DNA from: Notospermus geniculatus
Taxonomy: Eukaryota > Nemertea > Pilidiophora > Heteronemertea > Lineidae
Assembly: GCA_002633025.1 (NCBI GenBank)
Contig: NMRB01000068.1
Span: 243,359-307,358 of the forward strand
Direction of reading: 5' to 3'
DNA length: 64,000 nucleotides
Part shown: positions 48,701 to 60,700 of the stretch, piece after piece
Layout of the letters: every line of letters begins with the position of its first letter
Numbering within the stretch: position 1 is the stretch's first letter
The notes under the pieces: generated by a model
What the model was told of the DNA's origin: nothing
The model's input: only the letters and a program-made list of their open reading frames with translations
Database searches by the model: none
Program-made: the position numbers and the translations under genes

Positions 48701-51700
48701 ACTTGTGCTGAGACCTAAGACACCAGCGACTGCTGGTCGATGAGTTGCTCACAGAGGGCCAACTTGCTTGAGAACACTCTCACCTTATGAAATAATATGT
48801 TTTAGGGTGTGAACTGGTACATGGCTGGAAAATTTGCAATGTGTAGGATTGCTTACTTCACATCACATTCTTGTTGTTTTCTCCACTCTGTCATGAATGT
48901 TATTTGAATACATTCCTCAGGCCAAACCTTGTTGTGACCTCCTTCAGAAATATGTACATGAAGGTTTGATTTGAGGAAGGAAGTCCTTCACTTCATATAT
49001 TGATTTTAATGAAAAGTTATCAAGTTCTTGTGATGTGGAGACAGAGATCCTAAATTATAAGTCATCTCGACTTCTCGTTGGATTACCAGACTTTAGTAGC
49101 TTGGTGTGGGGAACATACAGCACAGCATAAGGACGCTGCGATAGATAGTCACTCTGCATGGCAGTGTCTTAACCCCTTATATTTGTAACCTGTGACAGCA
49201 AAATGAGTTGGAATGCGCACAGAAAGAAGACCCATGGTGAACCAACAGTTTGTTGATTTCAGCATTGTCTGCCCGTTGTGAAGTTTGACTTCGTCCATTT
49301 CTGCAGTTGTACTCTTGTGTCATATTGGGTCTTCTTTCCGGCGCATTCCGACTCGTTTGTTTTGCTGTCACGGGTCACATTTCTGTGTGAAATCAATGTC
49401 TTATAACATTCAGTCATCCAGCATTCCTGTCTCACAACATGACTCTACTAATCTGAACCTGTACAGACATATTGGCCAATAGCACAGCATCACCACTTAG
49501 CAGTTAAACCTAACCAGCGTAGTTGCTTGAGAGATGCTCGATGAATGAATGTTTCACCGTTTAATGTCATCTATTTTCTCACTATGTTTGCACTTAACTG
49601 TATTTCTACCTGTACTCGACATTTATGGTTGCTCCCTACAATGTATCTCACTGTCTAATATGTGAGTTTACCATACACCTGACTGAAAGAGTGTACAATG
49701 TACTTAACTTACTGTGCCGTTTGTGGAACCTCTCTATTAAGGACACCTTCTGGACTGGCAAAAGCTATCCTTAATTGAGACTATAAGAGGTGTCCTGACT
49801 AGAGGTCAGAGTGAATGGAAAGGGTCAATTCAGGATTTCAGCGTGGGTGTCCTTATTGGAGTGGTGCCCTCCCAGCAGAGTTCTCCCTGAAGGATGTTCT
49901 AATCTTCTAGGTGTGCACTTATCTCTCCTCTCCACCAATTTCACCTAATTCTCTTGAAGGCTATTGATGTACATTTCGTCCGTTGCTTCTCTTCATTGAG
50001 TCACATCATCACGATCTTGTCAACATTTTCCACCCGGAAGAAAGCACTTCTTTCCAATGACTTTGAATTGGGTGACATGAGAACATGCCCAGAGGTCAAG
50101 CGTTTGTCTTCTTGATCCATTGAGTATACGGAATAATATTCTTATACCAGTACATGTACTTGTAGTACTCTTCATGAGATTTCCAATGTAGATTTCCAAT
50201 GCAAATGCCGGCACATGTTTCATTAACTGTGTGAAAGTGCATTGACAAAACAACATAGCAGAACAGAGGACGGGGGTCCAGGACGATCAAAGAGGGGTTG
50301 CCCAGTACCTCTTTACTGAAAATTCATGGCAAGTTTCAACATGAAGTCTTCCAATGGATTGAACATTTCATAGTCAATTTCAAAGATTTATAAAAAAAAA
50401 GGCAGCACCCCATGGGTCTGCACCAGTTGAATCTAAAGTCACGAGACCAGATTCTCAGATACTGAGTCTCACCAATATTTTTGACTCCACGAATTCCATT
50501 ACATGTATATGGACCTTATCAATGTATACAGTTGTCCGCTCCTCTCATCATCTGTAACCGTTTGCCCTATCCTTCTCCTCTGGCTACTTCTTGCATCATT
50601 GCCTTTGTGGTTTTAAATAATCCCAACATGCCATTACCAATAAGTGAGTGCCAGAAGTGTTCAGCAAATCTATTAAATCATTAATGTCTCATCTACCATT
50701 AATGAGTTGGTTTGATGAGATTAACCTCTCACCAACGGTTCGAGGTACAGTTTATCTATGAGGAAGATCTGGTGGTGCTCAGTCATTGTTCATCAGTGGG
50801 AGGCTGGGGGCAAATGATGTTTGTACATGTTGTTCAGTCATAGCAGAGTTTGTGGGGTTGGGAATGGGCAAAAGCAGTGCTTCACATAAGACGGGCACAT
50901 CACGCTCGCGCCCCTGCGCACCCGCAAAATTCCGCCGAGGAGCTCAATTGACGACGCTCCTTGGCATCCTTGAAGTTCAGGCACGAGTGTGAACACCTCT
51001 CCTCGAGCCTTTGAGGAGCTCAACTGATTGAGCTCCTGCAGATTTCAAACGTGCAGCACTGCAAAAGAGTGATGATGGGTTTGCCTTTCTCTAGTTAGAA
51101 CCAATGATAATTTAGTGAGTGGGTAGCACCATCATAAATAAATGGCACCATCATCAGGACTTGCAAAATCAAGAGGTTTTGTCTTCCATCCCAGGAAAGA
51201 AATGGGAACAACAAGGAAATGAACGGATCCCCAAATCCTACATACATGTAGCTTTGTGGATAAGGCCCTTTTCAGTTCAACATTAGGGAGGTTGAGATCA
51301 GCGACTTATCACGGATCCTTACACCGTATACGGATAGAATTCTGTACAACAAGGACAAAGTACCGGTATGTGTACATTTCGATCCGTATACGCAGAAGGA
51401 TCCGTGATGAGTCATTGATCTCAACCTCCCTTTTGTCCAACACCCTCAGCTGAACGTTCCTCCACCTTTTCACTCCATAATCCCTAAACAAGGTGTATTC
51501 TCAATGTTTCTATATCTAAATATCACCATCTAGTTTACCGGCTACTTGGACAGAGAGCATTCTCAACAAGGCTGGTTTCTCTTATGGGAGGTGAGAGTGT
51601 TTTCTTTTTCGCTCTGTATTATAGGTTATGATTCTCCATACTGTGTGAACCTAAGTTACAATGATTTCATTTACCAGTAGACTGTTTCATTTCAGTTTTG

Positions 51701-54700
51701 GCATGTACAGTAAAGCACGTAGAGAAAATGCCATCCTCCCATAGCAGGGTTTGGTTGCGCTCCTCTTTATCAGAGAGAGACGCTTACACACAACGTTTGT
51801 ATGAGTGGGTGAAGAGGACCGAGTTGAAAACCCTGTTGTGGGAGGATGAGAAAATGCCCACTCTCTGTTTTAGCCTCTCATCACTATCGGATACTCTATC
51901 CTAAGTTGGAATATTTATTTGATTTCAAGCCTTGTTGTCAATTTCAGAATTCTCTCTGTTGCTGTATGCAGGAAGTTTCATTGCTTGCTTGCCATCCCAG
52001 AAGTTGACCAGTTACAGTGCATCGACCGGTGTGCATTCAGTACAGTGCCTTGATGATGGATTGTGACTGTGATCCTCTTTTGAATACTTCAACAATGGTT
52101 GTTCCCTGCAAACAAGTAAAATCTCCAGAATGTGTCCATTATCCATCTGAATGTGGTTTTGTGTCAACTTCTGGGAGTGTAGATGTTTCAGGCATGATTT
52201 CAAATGCAGACAGAGCATGTTCCTTTCCTCATACCTCAGCTTTGACATATGATGCTGTCAAAAAAATCCGCCCGCTGTATGCCATCCATACTTGAGAGGG
52301 CTGTTCGGCTGCTCCTGGAGTCACCTATGATAGCTCAGATTCCCTGTGGTGATCTGGGCATGGTTCTTTGCCCTCGCTCCCTGCATCGCCACATGAACTG
52401 TGGTGGTGTGATGTAGGGAGCTAATGCTAAGAACCCCCGAATGATTACTCCAGGATGCTGGCATGCAGATAAATATCATTTTGTTGTGTTCCTTTGAACA
52501 TTCGTTTCGTTTGACTGTGGAGAGAGATTGCTGCATGAGGCAGAGTTTGATGGCTGAACTTCACCCTCGACTTGCTGCCCATCCAGCCTCTCCACACCAG
52601 TAATCAATATCCATCCATGTCGATGCTGAACAATCTCTGAATCACAGCTCTATTCTATAAACGTACGGTACTATAGATTGAACTCTCATCCTTAAAATTT
52701 CGTCACAATGCATGTGTCATATTGGATATGTTTTTTAGTTCTTTACTCTATAGCTGTTGCTTGAATGTTTACTTCAGAGGGTAAGCTGGAATAGAGAGTT
52801 TGGTCGTCTCAAAATGCGAACGGTTCATCTCAGAGTAAACATCAGTATGTTGCTATGCCGACTAGCAATTGCTATGACAATTGCATTTGTTCCCCCTATA
52901 TTTTGATTCAGCTGTCATCGTCACCAGGGTTTCATCAAGCAATAATCCATATAAGAGATACATGATTGATGATGTCATGTTTGTCTGGCGATGCCAATCA
53001 ATATTGGGTTATAGATTGACATTACGATTGTTACCAATATGTTTTGTATATCTGTCTAATCGATCCTCTTTCACCAGATAAAAATACTGAAATTCATAAA
53101 CTAAATTTGCTTAAAGTGCCAACTCTGCTGAGTATGAAACTAATGTATTGGTGCCTGTTTGCAGTACCGGTACTCCACAGCAAAGCCCTGCTAAACCTGC
53201 CCCAGATAGGAAAACTCAGCCAAGGTAAACATCGGTGGTCCTTAGTGCTGTTGTGACGTACCTAGTCCAATCGTCGTCGCCTACCAAACGTCAGTTCTTT
53301 TCAGCCGTCTGTTATTGCGTAGCCTTGGTTGTCTGAGCAGAGGGCTTGTGATATTTGAATCCTTGAGGGTGAAAATGTCAATTGCCTGGCCATCGTAACC
53401 TGAGCCTTTAGGTCGTGTACTCATCCATCTCAAGACATGAAGCAAAAAGATACCTCTCACATCACCATCAGTCTGTAGTTGGAGACCCAAGTTAGAAAAA
53501 TCAGTTAGTCACTTCCACTGTGATCTCAAAGAGAAAGTGGTTGCAACCACCGATAATGGCTGGAAACAAAAATAGAGAAGCAATTTTTGCTGAAAAGCAG
53601 GACCGTTATTTGTAAAAACCGTGCTATCTCTTATTTGGTTGCCAGTTGTGTCCATTGGCCTGTACAAACTGGGCACTGTAGCAAGTAAGTGGTAAGCCGA
53701 GTTTTATGAATATGGGCCCAGGATACTATAAGAGGACTAGCTGTTGCTTCGGGTTCTCATATGAGCAATTGGGAAGTCAACAGCCAGTGGCCAGGACATG
53801 CTTATATCCAAGATGGGTGGTGGTATATGACCTATGCAGATGGTTTGAGAAACCAGGGGTCCCATTCAGTTGATCAAATACTGTTAGTATTGTAAAGTGG
53901 TTGTGTAGGTGTTGTCAAATACGATCAATGTCGTCTCATTTTACCGTCCATTCATGAATACCATTCATGAAATTAATCAGTGTTCAGCAAGTTAGATGAG
54001 TCCATATCCTTATCCACAGCTGCAATGGAAGAAGTTTGTAGCCAAATAGTGTTCGAGCTGAGACCTTTTGTAGCCATATGGGAGAGTCTCTTGTAACCAA
54101 TGGTGAAAACTCATCATTAAACTCATCTTATAGTCAGTGGTGAAAAAAATCACAGCTTTTTGAGCACTGAATAATGAATTTTCCCAAATCACCTTTTGTC
54201 ATTTATTTGTCCTGATATCTTCTGCATAAACATCAGTTTTCAAATAGGAAGCTGTGTTTGTCATCATCAGTGTTTAGGAATGGTAAGGATATCAGATCCC
54301 TGGACACTCTAAAATCTCTTAGAGATTAACTAACTACATTGTATCATTGGTACTATGCTCCTTTCCTTTCAGTTTTGATTTGTATTCAGTGTTACTTGTA
54401 GCCTGTGTCATGTTTAGCAACAGTCAAAGTATAAACCTGCTAAAAAATCTTGTTTTTCTCACTTCACATGATAGGCTGCTTTTATTGCCCACTGACCAGT
54501 AGCAAAGGAAGACAAAAGAAGATGAAGAACGTTGCTTGTAGTATCAGCTCTTAGGGGCTTTAGCTAGTTTAGGCTTTAACCATGTATAGGTTGTTGTATT
54601 ACGTTCGGTCAGAGAGCAAATTCGTTTGCAATGGTTTTGTAATGTGGTACCATGATGTGGCACTGAGCTCATTTTCAAGACATTATTGTAACTATATTTC

Positions 54701-57700
54701 CAGGTTTTCTTTGCACAGGTAGGGTATTGTTCGTGTGTTCAATACTGAGATGGTGTCTCCTCCTGCCATATACCTGTACATGTGGTGTTAGTGAGTGGCC
54801 TCGGAAATATCCCCCTATGAGCACCCTCCTTGTTGCATGCGGTGTCGATTTCAACATTGTGAGGTGAGCAGGGATTCCTCATGCTTGCTCCTCTACAGAG
54901 GCTTTGCATATTACGTCGCAAGCCGCCATGCTGGAGGACACATGCTGCAGAGGTGCAGTGAAATGAGCCGTGCATGCCCCAATGACGTTACATCAAACAA
55001 TGGCGTGGCGCACTTCACGCAAGTCACGTCATGGTCGGCTCACACCTTTGCACCCTGTGTACTCCAGAATGGCCGCCAGGATGATATCATGCGAATACTC
55101 TACATGTCACTGCCCACCAGTGGAGGAGAGGGTGCGTAGAACCCTGACCACCCTCAGGATGGGATATTAGCAGGGAAAGGGGTTCCCTGCAGATGTTGTG
55201 GTCAACATCAACATTTCTTCCATAGTCAACCATCTGTCGCCTTTCCCTGTGTGTCATCTTGAATCATCAAGGGTTCATATGCCTTATGACTTAAGTGCAG
55301 TGGTCCAAAGACGTAGGGCCGTATTCTAGAAGCTTCCTTAACTCTAAAGTTTACCTTTAGCTATTGTTTCCAGGGCAGAATACGAAAGGTTAAAGTTGCC
55401 CTTAAAGTTAAGGAGGCTTCTAGAATACGGGCCAAAGTGACCGTAGGCCTTGATAATTCAAGATGCTATAACTAGGCCTACCACTCAACTAACAATCCTC
55501 CTCTTCCATACCACTGAACAAAGTCATTTTAAAACTCATTGACTATTTCCTCCACTTCTTCCCCATGCCCCTCTTATAGCAGCCCAACCGATCCTGGGGT
55601 TGACAGGTAAATATCCTACCGGTACCTCCATAGCATGCATCTATCTCATTGCATTCTGACATTGGAGATTTTACTTCAAGATGCAGTGGCACTAGCCAGT
55701 TTTCTACTGCTCTTCTGCATGTATGACTTGTCTTCGTGACTGGACTGTTGAAGAATGAATTGAATACCCGGTACCGTATATTGAATTCTTTGCAAGAATT
55801 GGAGACGATGTTTCCTTGCATATCAAATATATATATTAAATACAGTCCACTCTTGTTATACCGCCCCTCGATATACCGCCACAGACAATTGACTTCCTCG
55901 GTCGAAGGCATTTCAACATTGCCAACAACAATACCCTCGTTATACCGCCAGTGGCGGTATAGAGAGTGGACTGTATATATTGAATTCATATCTTTTTGTT
56001 CAGGATTTACCTCATGTCTTTGTTGATTGAAAGTGAAATCTCCATTGTTCTATTCTATGGCATGCTCTTTCAGGTATCACCTTTTGTACAGTAGCCTTAG
56101 AACATGTAGAAACTTCCATCTTTTGTTCCAATTACAAATTATCCTTGGTTTGACAGTTAGAGGCACAGAACTCAAGCCTTGCACTTTTCCATTAGGCATT
56201 CTATAAGTTGTTTCTGGTCTTGATTCATTTCCAGTGAAAAACATCGCTTTCCAAAGAAGTAAGAGGTTCAGTTTGGTTCATTCATATGAAATTTAGTTGA
56301 TGATGTTAGTTTTGTTCAGTTCAGTTGACCCTCAAATCAGTGTCTTGTCGGGGACAGTTGACTCGCCAAGTAAATTTCATGATTAAAATCATCTCTTAGA
56401 ACTGCTTTTAGTGAAGATTGCTTTGAAGTCTTTGAATCTTATGAAACAGGTGTCCATCTTCAGCTAGCAGATAAAGTCATCTGTAATGCTTGTGTGTAGA
56501 AATGCTTTAGATGATGATTGCTTTGAAATCAAGATCGCTTTGAAGTAATTTGATCTTATGATTCAATTGTGAATTCGTCATGTCTGTCTCCAGCCAGCAA
56601 GTAGAGCCAAATGCTTGTGTCATAGCTGTGATGGCCAGGGTTGATATGAGGATTGATGAGTCAACTGTCCCTTGATTTTGACTTCCTTTCAAAATGAGGG
56701 CAATTCCAATTTCCCTAGTTTGTCACATTCTGAATCAAGTTGCTAACTTGGAGAAGAAAACCAGGGTCATCGTAATATGGGTTGATTTGTAGTAAATTGT
56801 TCTTTCCCTACATGCCCTAAGTCATTATATCATCACTATAAGTATTCCATTACCGTATTTGCTGCGTAGGATCTGGATGCAGTGCATGACTGTAGTGTAA
56901 TCCATTCTCAGATAGTTCACTATTAACATCAGGCTTTTGACCTGTAACAGACCTCGTCAGGTCTGAAACCATGGAATGTTTCATGTGCGGTAAACTGCTC
57001 TCCTTGGAACTTGAAAGTGGGTGATACCTTCACATTGCACCAAGGAGGCACTGGAAAAGTGGCCTTTGAATCCCAATCCAAACACGANNNTGTTGGTAAT
57101 ACATTTATGGGGTGTAAATCCAACCGTTACAAAGTTAGCTGTACATCGGGTCCCACTCTCCTGTACAAAGCTCAGTTGTTGCGTCCATCAGCGTCCAACG
57201 TTAAAGTCAGTTCACAAAATTGAATATGCAAATTAAGTGGGTTCCCGCCGTGCGATTTTGGGGGATTTTGGATATGATGTCCAAGGTGACCTAATAAAAC
57301 ATTTAAAGCAAAAAAACCTTCTGTTGCAATTTGTTCCCGGTTAATTCCTAGATTTACTGGACTATAAGGCCCTTTTCAGTTCAACATTGTCCAACATCCT
57401 CAGCTGAACTTGCCTCCACCTTTTCACTCCATAATCCCTGAACAAGGTGTATTCTCAATGTTTCTATATCTAAATATCACCATCTAGTTTACCGGCTACT
57501 TGGACAGAGAGCATTCTTAACAAGGCTGGTTTCTCTTATGGGAGGTGAGAGTGTTTTCTTTTTCGCTATGTATTATAGGTTTTGATACTCCATACTGTGT
57601 GAACCTAAGTTACGATGATTTCATGTACCAGTAGACTGTTTCATTTCAGTTTTGGCATGTACAGTAAAGCAGGTAGAGAAAATGCCATCCTCCCATAGCA

Positions 57701-60700
57701 GGGTTTGGTTTCGCTCCTCTTTATCAGAGACGCTTACACACAACGTTTGTATGAGTGGGTGAAGGGGACCGAGTTGAAAACCCTGTTGTGGGAGGATGAG
57801 AAAATGCCCACTCTCTGTTTTAACCTCTCATCACTATCGGATACTCTATCCTAAGTTGGAATATTTATTTGATTTCAAGCCTTGTTGTCAATTTCAGAAT
57901 TCTCTCTGTTGCTGTATGCAGGAAGTTTCATTGCTTGCCATCCCAGAAGTTGACCAGTTACAGTGCATCGACCGGTGTCATTTCAGTACAGTGCCTTGAT
58001 GATGGATTGTGGCTGTGATCCTCTTTTGATACTTCAACAATGGTTGTTCCCTGCAAACAAATAAAATCTCCAGAATATGTCCATTATCCATCTGAATGTG
58101 GTTTTGTGTCAACTTCTGGGAGTGTAGATGTTTCAGGCATGATTTCAAATGCAGACAGAGCATGTTCCTTTCCTCATACCTCAGCTTTGACATATGATGC
58201 TGTCAAAAAAATCAGCCCGCTGTATGCCATCCATGCTTGAGAGGGCTGTTGCTCCTGGAGTCACCTATGATAGCTTAGATTCCCTGTGGTAATCTGGGCA
58301 TGGTTCCTTGCCCTCGCTCCCTGCGTCACCACACACAAACTGGTGGTGTGATGTAGGGAGCTAACGCTAAGAACCCCTGAATGATTACTCCAGGATGCTG
58401 GCATGCAGATAAATATCATTTTGTTGTGTTCCTTTGAACATTCGTTTCGTTTGACTGTGGAGAGAGATTGCTGCATGAGGCAAAGTTTGATGGCTGAACT
58501 TCACCCTCGACTTGCTGCCCATCCAGCCTCTCCACACCAGTAATCAATATCCATCCATGTCAATGCTGAACAATCTCTGAATCACAGCTCTATTCTATAA
58601 ACGTACGGTACTATAGATTGAACACTCATCCTTAAAATTTCGTCACAATGCATGTGCCATATTGGATATTTTTTTTAGTTCTTTACTCTATAGCTGTTGC
58701 TTGAATGTTTACTTCAGAGGGTAAGCTGGAATAGAGAGTTTGGTCGTCTCAAAATGCGAACGGTTCATCTCAGAGTAAACATCAGTATGTTGCTATGCCG
58801 ACTAGCAATTGCTATGACAATTGCATTTATTCCCCCCTATATTTTGATTCAGCTGTCATCGTCACCAGGGTTTCATCAAGCAATAATCCATATAAGAGAT
58901 ACATGATTGATGATGTCATGTTTGTCTGGCGATGCCAATCAATATTGGGTTATAGATTGACATTACGATTGTTACCAATATGTTTTGTATATCTGTCTAA
59001 TCGATCCTCTTTCACCAGATAAAAATACTGAAATTCATAAACTAAATTTGCTTAAAGTGCCAACTCTGCTGAGTATGAAACTAATGTATTGGTGCCTGTT
59101 TGCAGTACCGGTACTCCACAGCAAAGCCCTGCTAAACCTGCCCCAGATAGGAAAACTCAGCCAAGGTAAACATCGGTGGTCCTTAGTGCTGTTGTGACGT
59201 ACCTAGTCCAATCGTCGTCGCCTACCAAACGTCAGTTCTTTTCAGCCGTCTGTTATTGCGTAGCCTTGGTTGTCTGAGCAGAGGGCTTGTGATATTTGAA
59301 TCCTTGAGGGTGAAAATGTCAATTGCCTGGCCATCGTAACCTGAGCCTTTAGGTCGTGTACTCATCCATCTCAAGACATGAAGCAAAAAGATACCTCTCA
59401 CATCACCATCAGTCTGTAGTTGGAGACCCAAGTTCGACAAATCAGTTTGTCACTTCCACTGTGATCTCAAAGAGCAAGTGGTTGCAACCACCGATAATGG
59501 CTGGAAAGCAGGGCCGATATTCATAAAACCGTGCTATCTCTTAGTTGGTTGCCAGTTGTGTACATTGGGTGATTTCAAAGTTGGTTTTAATACCGGTTTT
59601 ACAATGCTTTAATGCATTGTTAAACCGGTGTTAAAACCAACTTTGAAATCACCCATTGTCCTGTACAGACTGGGACTGTTGCAAGTAATGGGTAAGCCTA
59701 GTTTTATGAATATGGGCCCAGGATACTATAAGAGGACTAGCTGTTGCTTCGGGTTCTCATATGAGCAATTGGGAAGTCAACAGCCAGTGGCCAGGACATG
59801 CTTATATCCAAGATGGGTGGTGGTACATGTATATGACCTATGCAGATGGTTTGAGAAACCAGGGGTCCCATTCAGTTGATCAAATACTGTTAGTATTGTA
59901 AAGTGGTTGTGTAGGTGTTGTGAAATACGATCAATGTTGTCTCATTTTACAGTCCGTTCATGAATACCATTCATGAAATTAATCAGTGTTCAGCAAGTTA
60001 GATGAGTCCATGTCCTTATGCTTAACTGCAATGGAAGAAGTTTGCAGCCAAATAGTGTTCGAGATGAGACCTTTTGTAGCCATATGGGAGAGTCTCTTGT
60101 AACCAATGGTGAAAACTCAGTATTAAACTCATCTTGTAGTCAATGGTGAAAAAAATCACAGCTTTTTGAGCACTGAATAATGAATTTTCCCAAATCACCT
60201 TTTGTCATTTATTTTTCCTGATATCTTCTGCAAAAACATCAGTTTTCAAATAGGAAGATGTGTTTGTCATCATCAGTGTTTAGGAATGGTAAGGATATCA
60301 GATCCCTGGACACTCTAAAATCTCTGAGAGCTTAACTAACTACATTGTATCATTGGTACTATGCTCCTTTCCTTTCAGTTTTGATTTGTATTCAGTGTTA
60401 CTTGTAGCCTGTGTCATGTTTAGCAACAGTCCAAGTAAAACCTGCTAAAAAATCTTTGTTTTCCTCACTTCACGTGATAGGCTGCTTATTGCCCACTGAC
60501 CAGTAGCAAAGGAAGACAAAAGAAGATGAAGAACATTGCTTGTAGTATGCATATATCAGCTCTTAGGGGCTTTAGCTAGTTTAGGCTTTAACCATGTATA
60601 GGTTGTTGTATTACGTTCGGTTAGAGAGCAAATTCGTTTGCAATGGTTTTGTAATGTGGTACCATGATGTGGCACTGAGCTCATTTTCAAGACATTATTG

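Larger units (their letters stand above)
51261..57087. repeat. 5.8 kb direct duplication, copy 1 (inside the NDRG intron)
   Basis: Matches 57365-63063 over its whole length with scattered substitutions and short indels. It contains cassette exons c to f. It ends exactly at NNN (57088-57090). It carries three foldbacks that copy 2 lacks (51285-51431, 55316-55433, 55841-55975). Confidence 0.95.

Noticed and set aside
52017-52295. 92-codon ORF near 52017
   Set aside because: The second copy has frame-shifting indels and lacks the start context; part overlaps repeat sequence.
52784-52790. Possible 3-nt exon (cttcag|AGG|GTAAGC)
   Set aside because: Too short to support without transcripts; such patterns arise often by chance.
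54345-54440. Strong acceptor (ctcctttcctttcag) in the NDRG intron followed by an open frame
   Set aside because: The only possible donors give lengths not divisible by three, and the two copies differ at the donor.
54795-55139. 114-codon ORF in copy 1 of the 5.8 kb repeat
   Set aside because: Copy 2 (60807-61150) does not keep the same frame and start, there is no homology I recognise, and the differences are not codon-like.
55991-56075. Open stretch after tttttgttcag up to CTCTTTCAG|GTATCA
   Set aside because: About 70 nt, not symmetric in phase, so inclusion would shift the NDRG frame; the end is itself acceptor-like.
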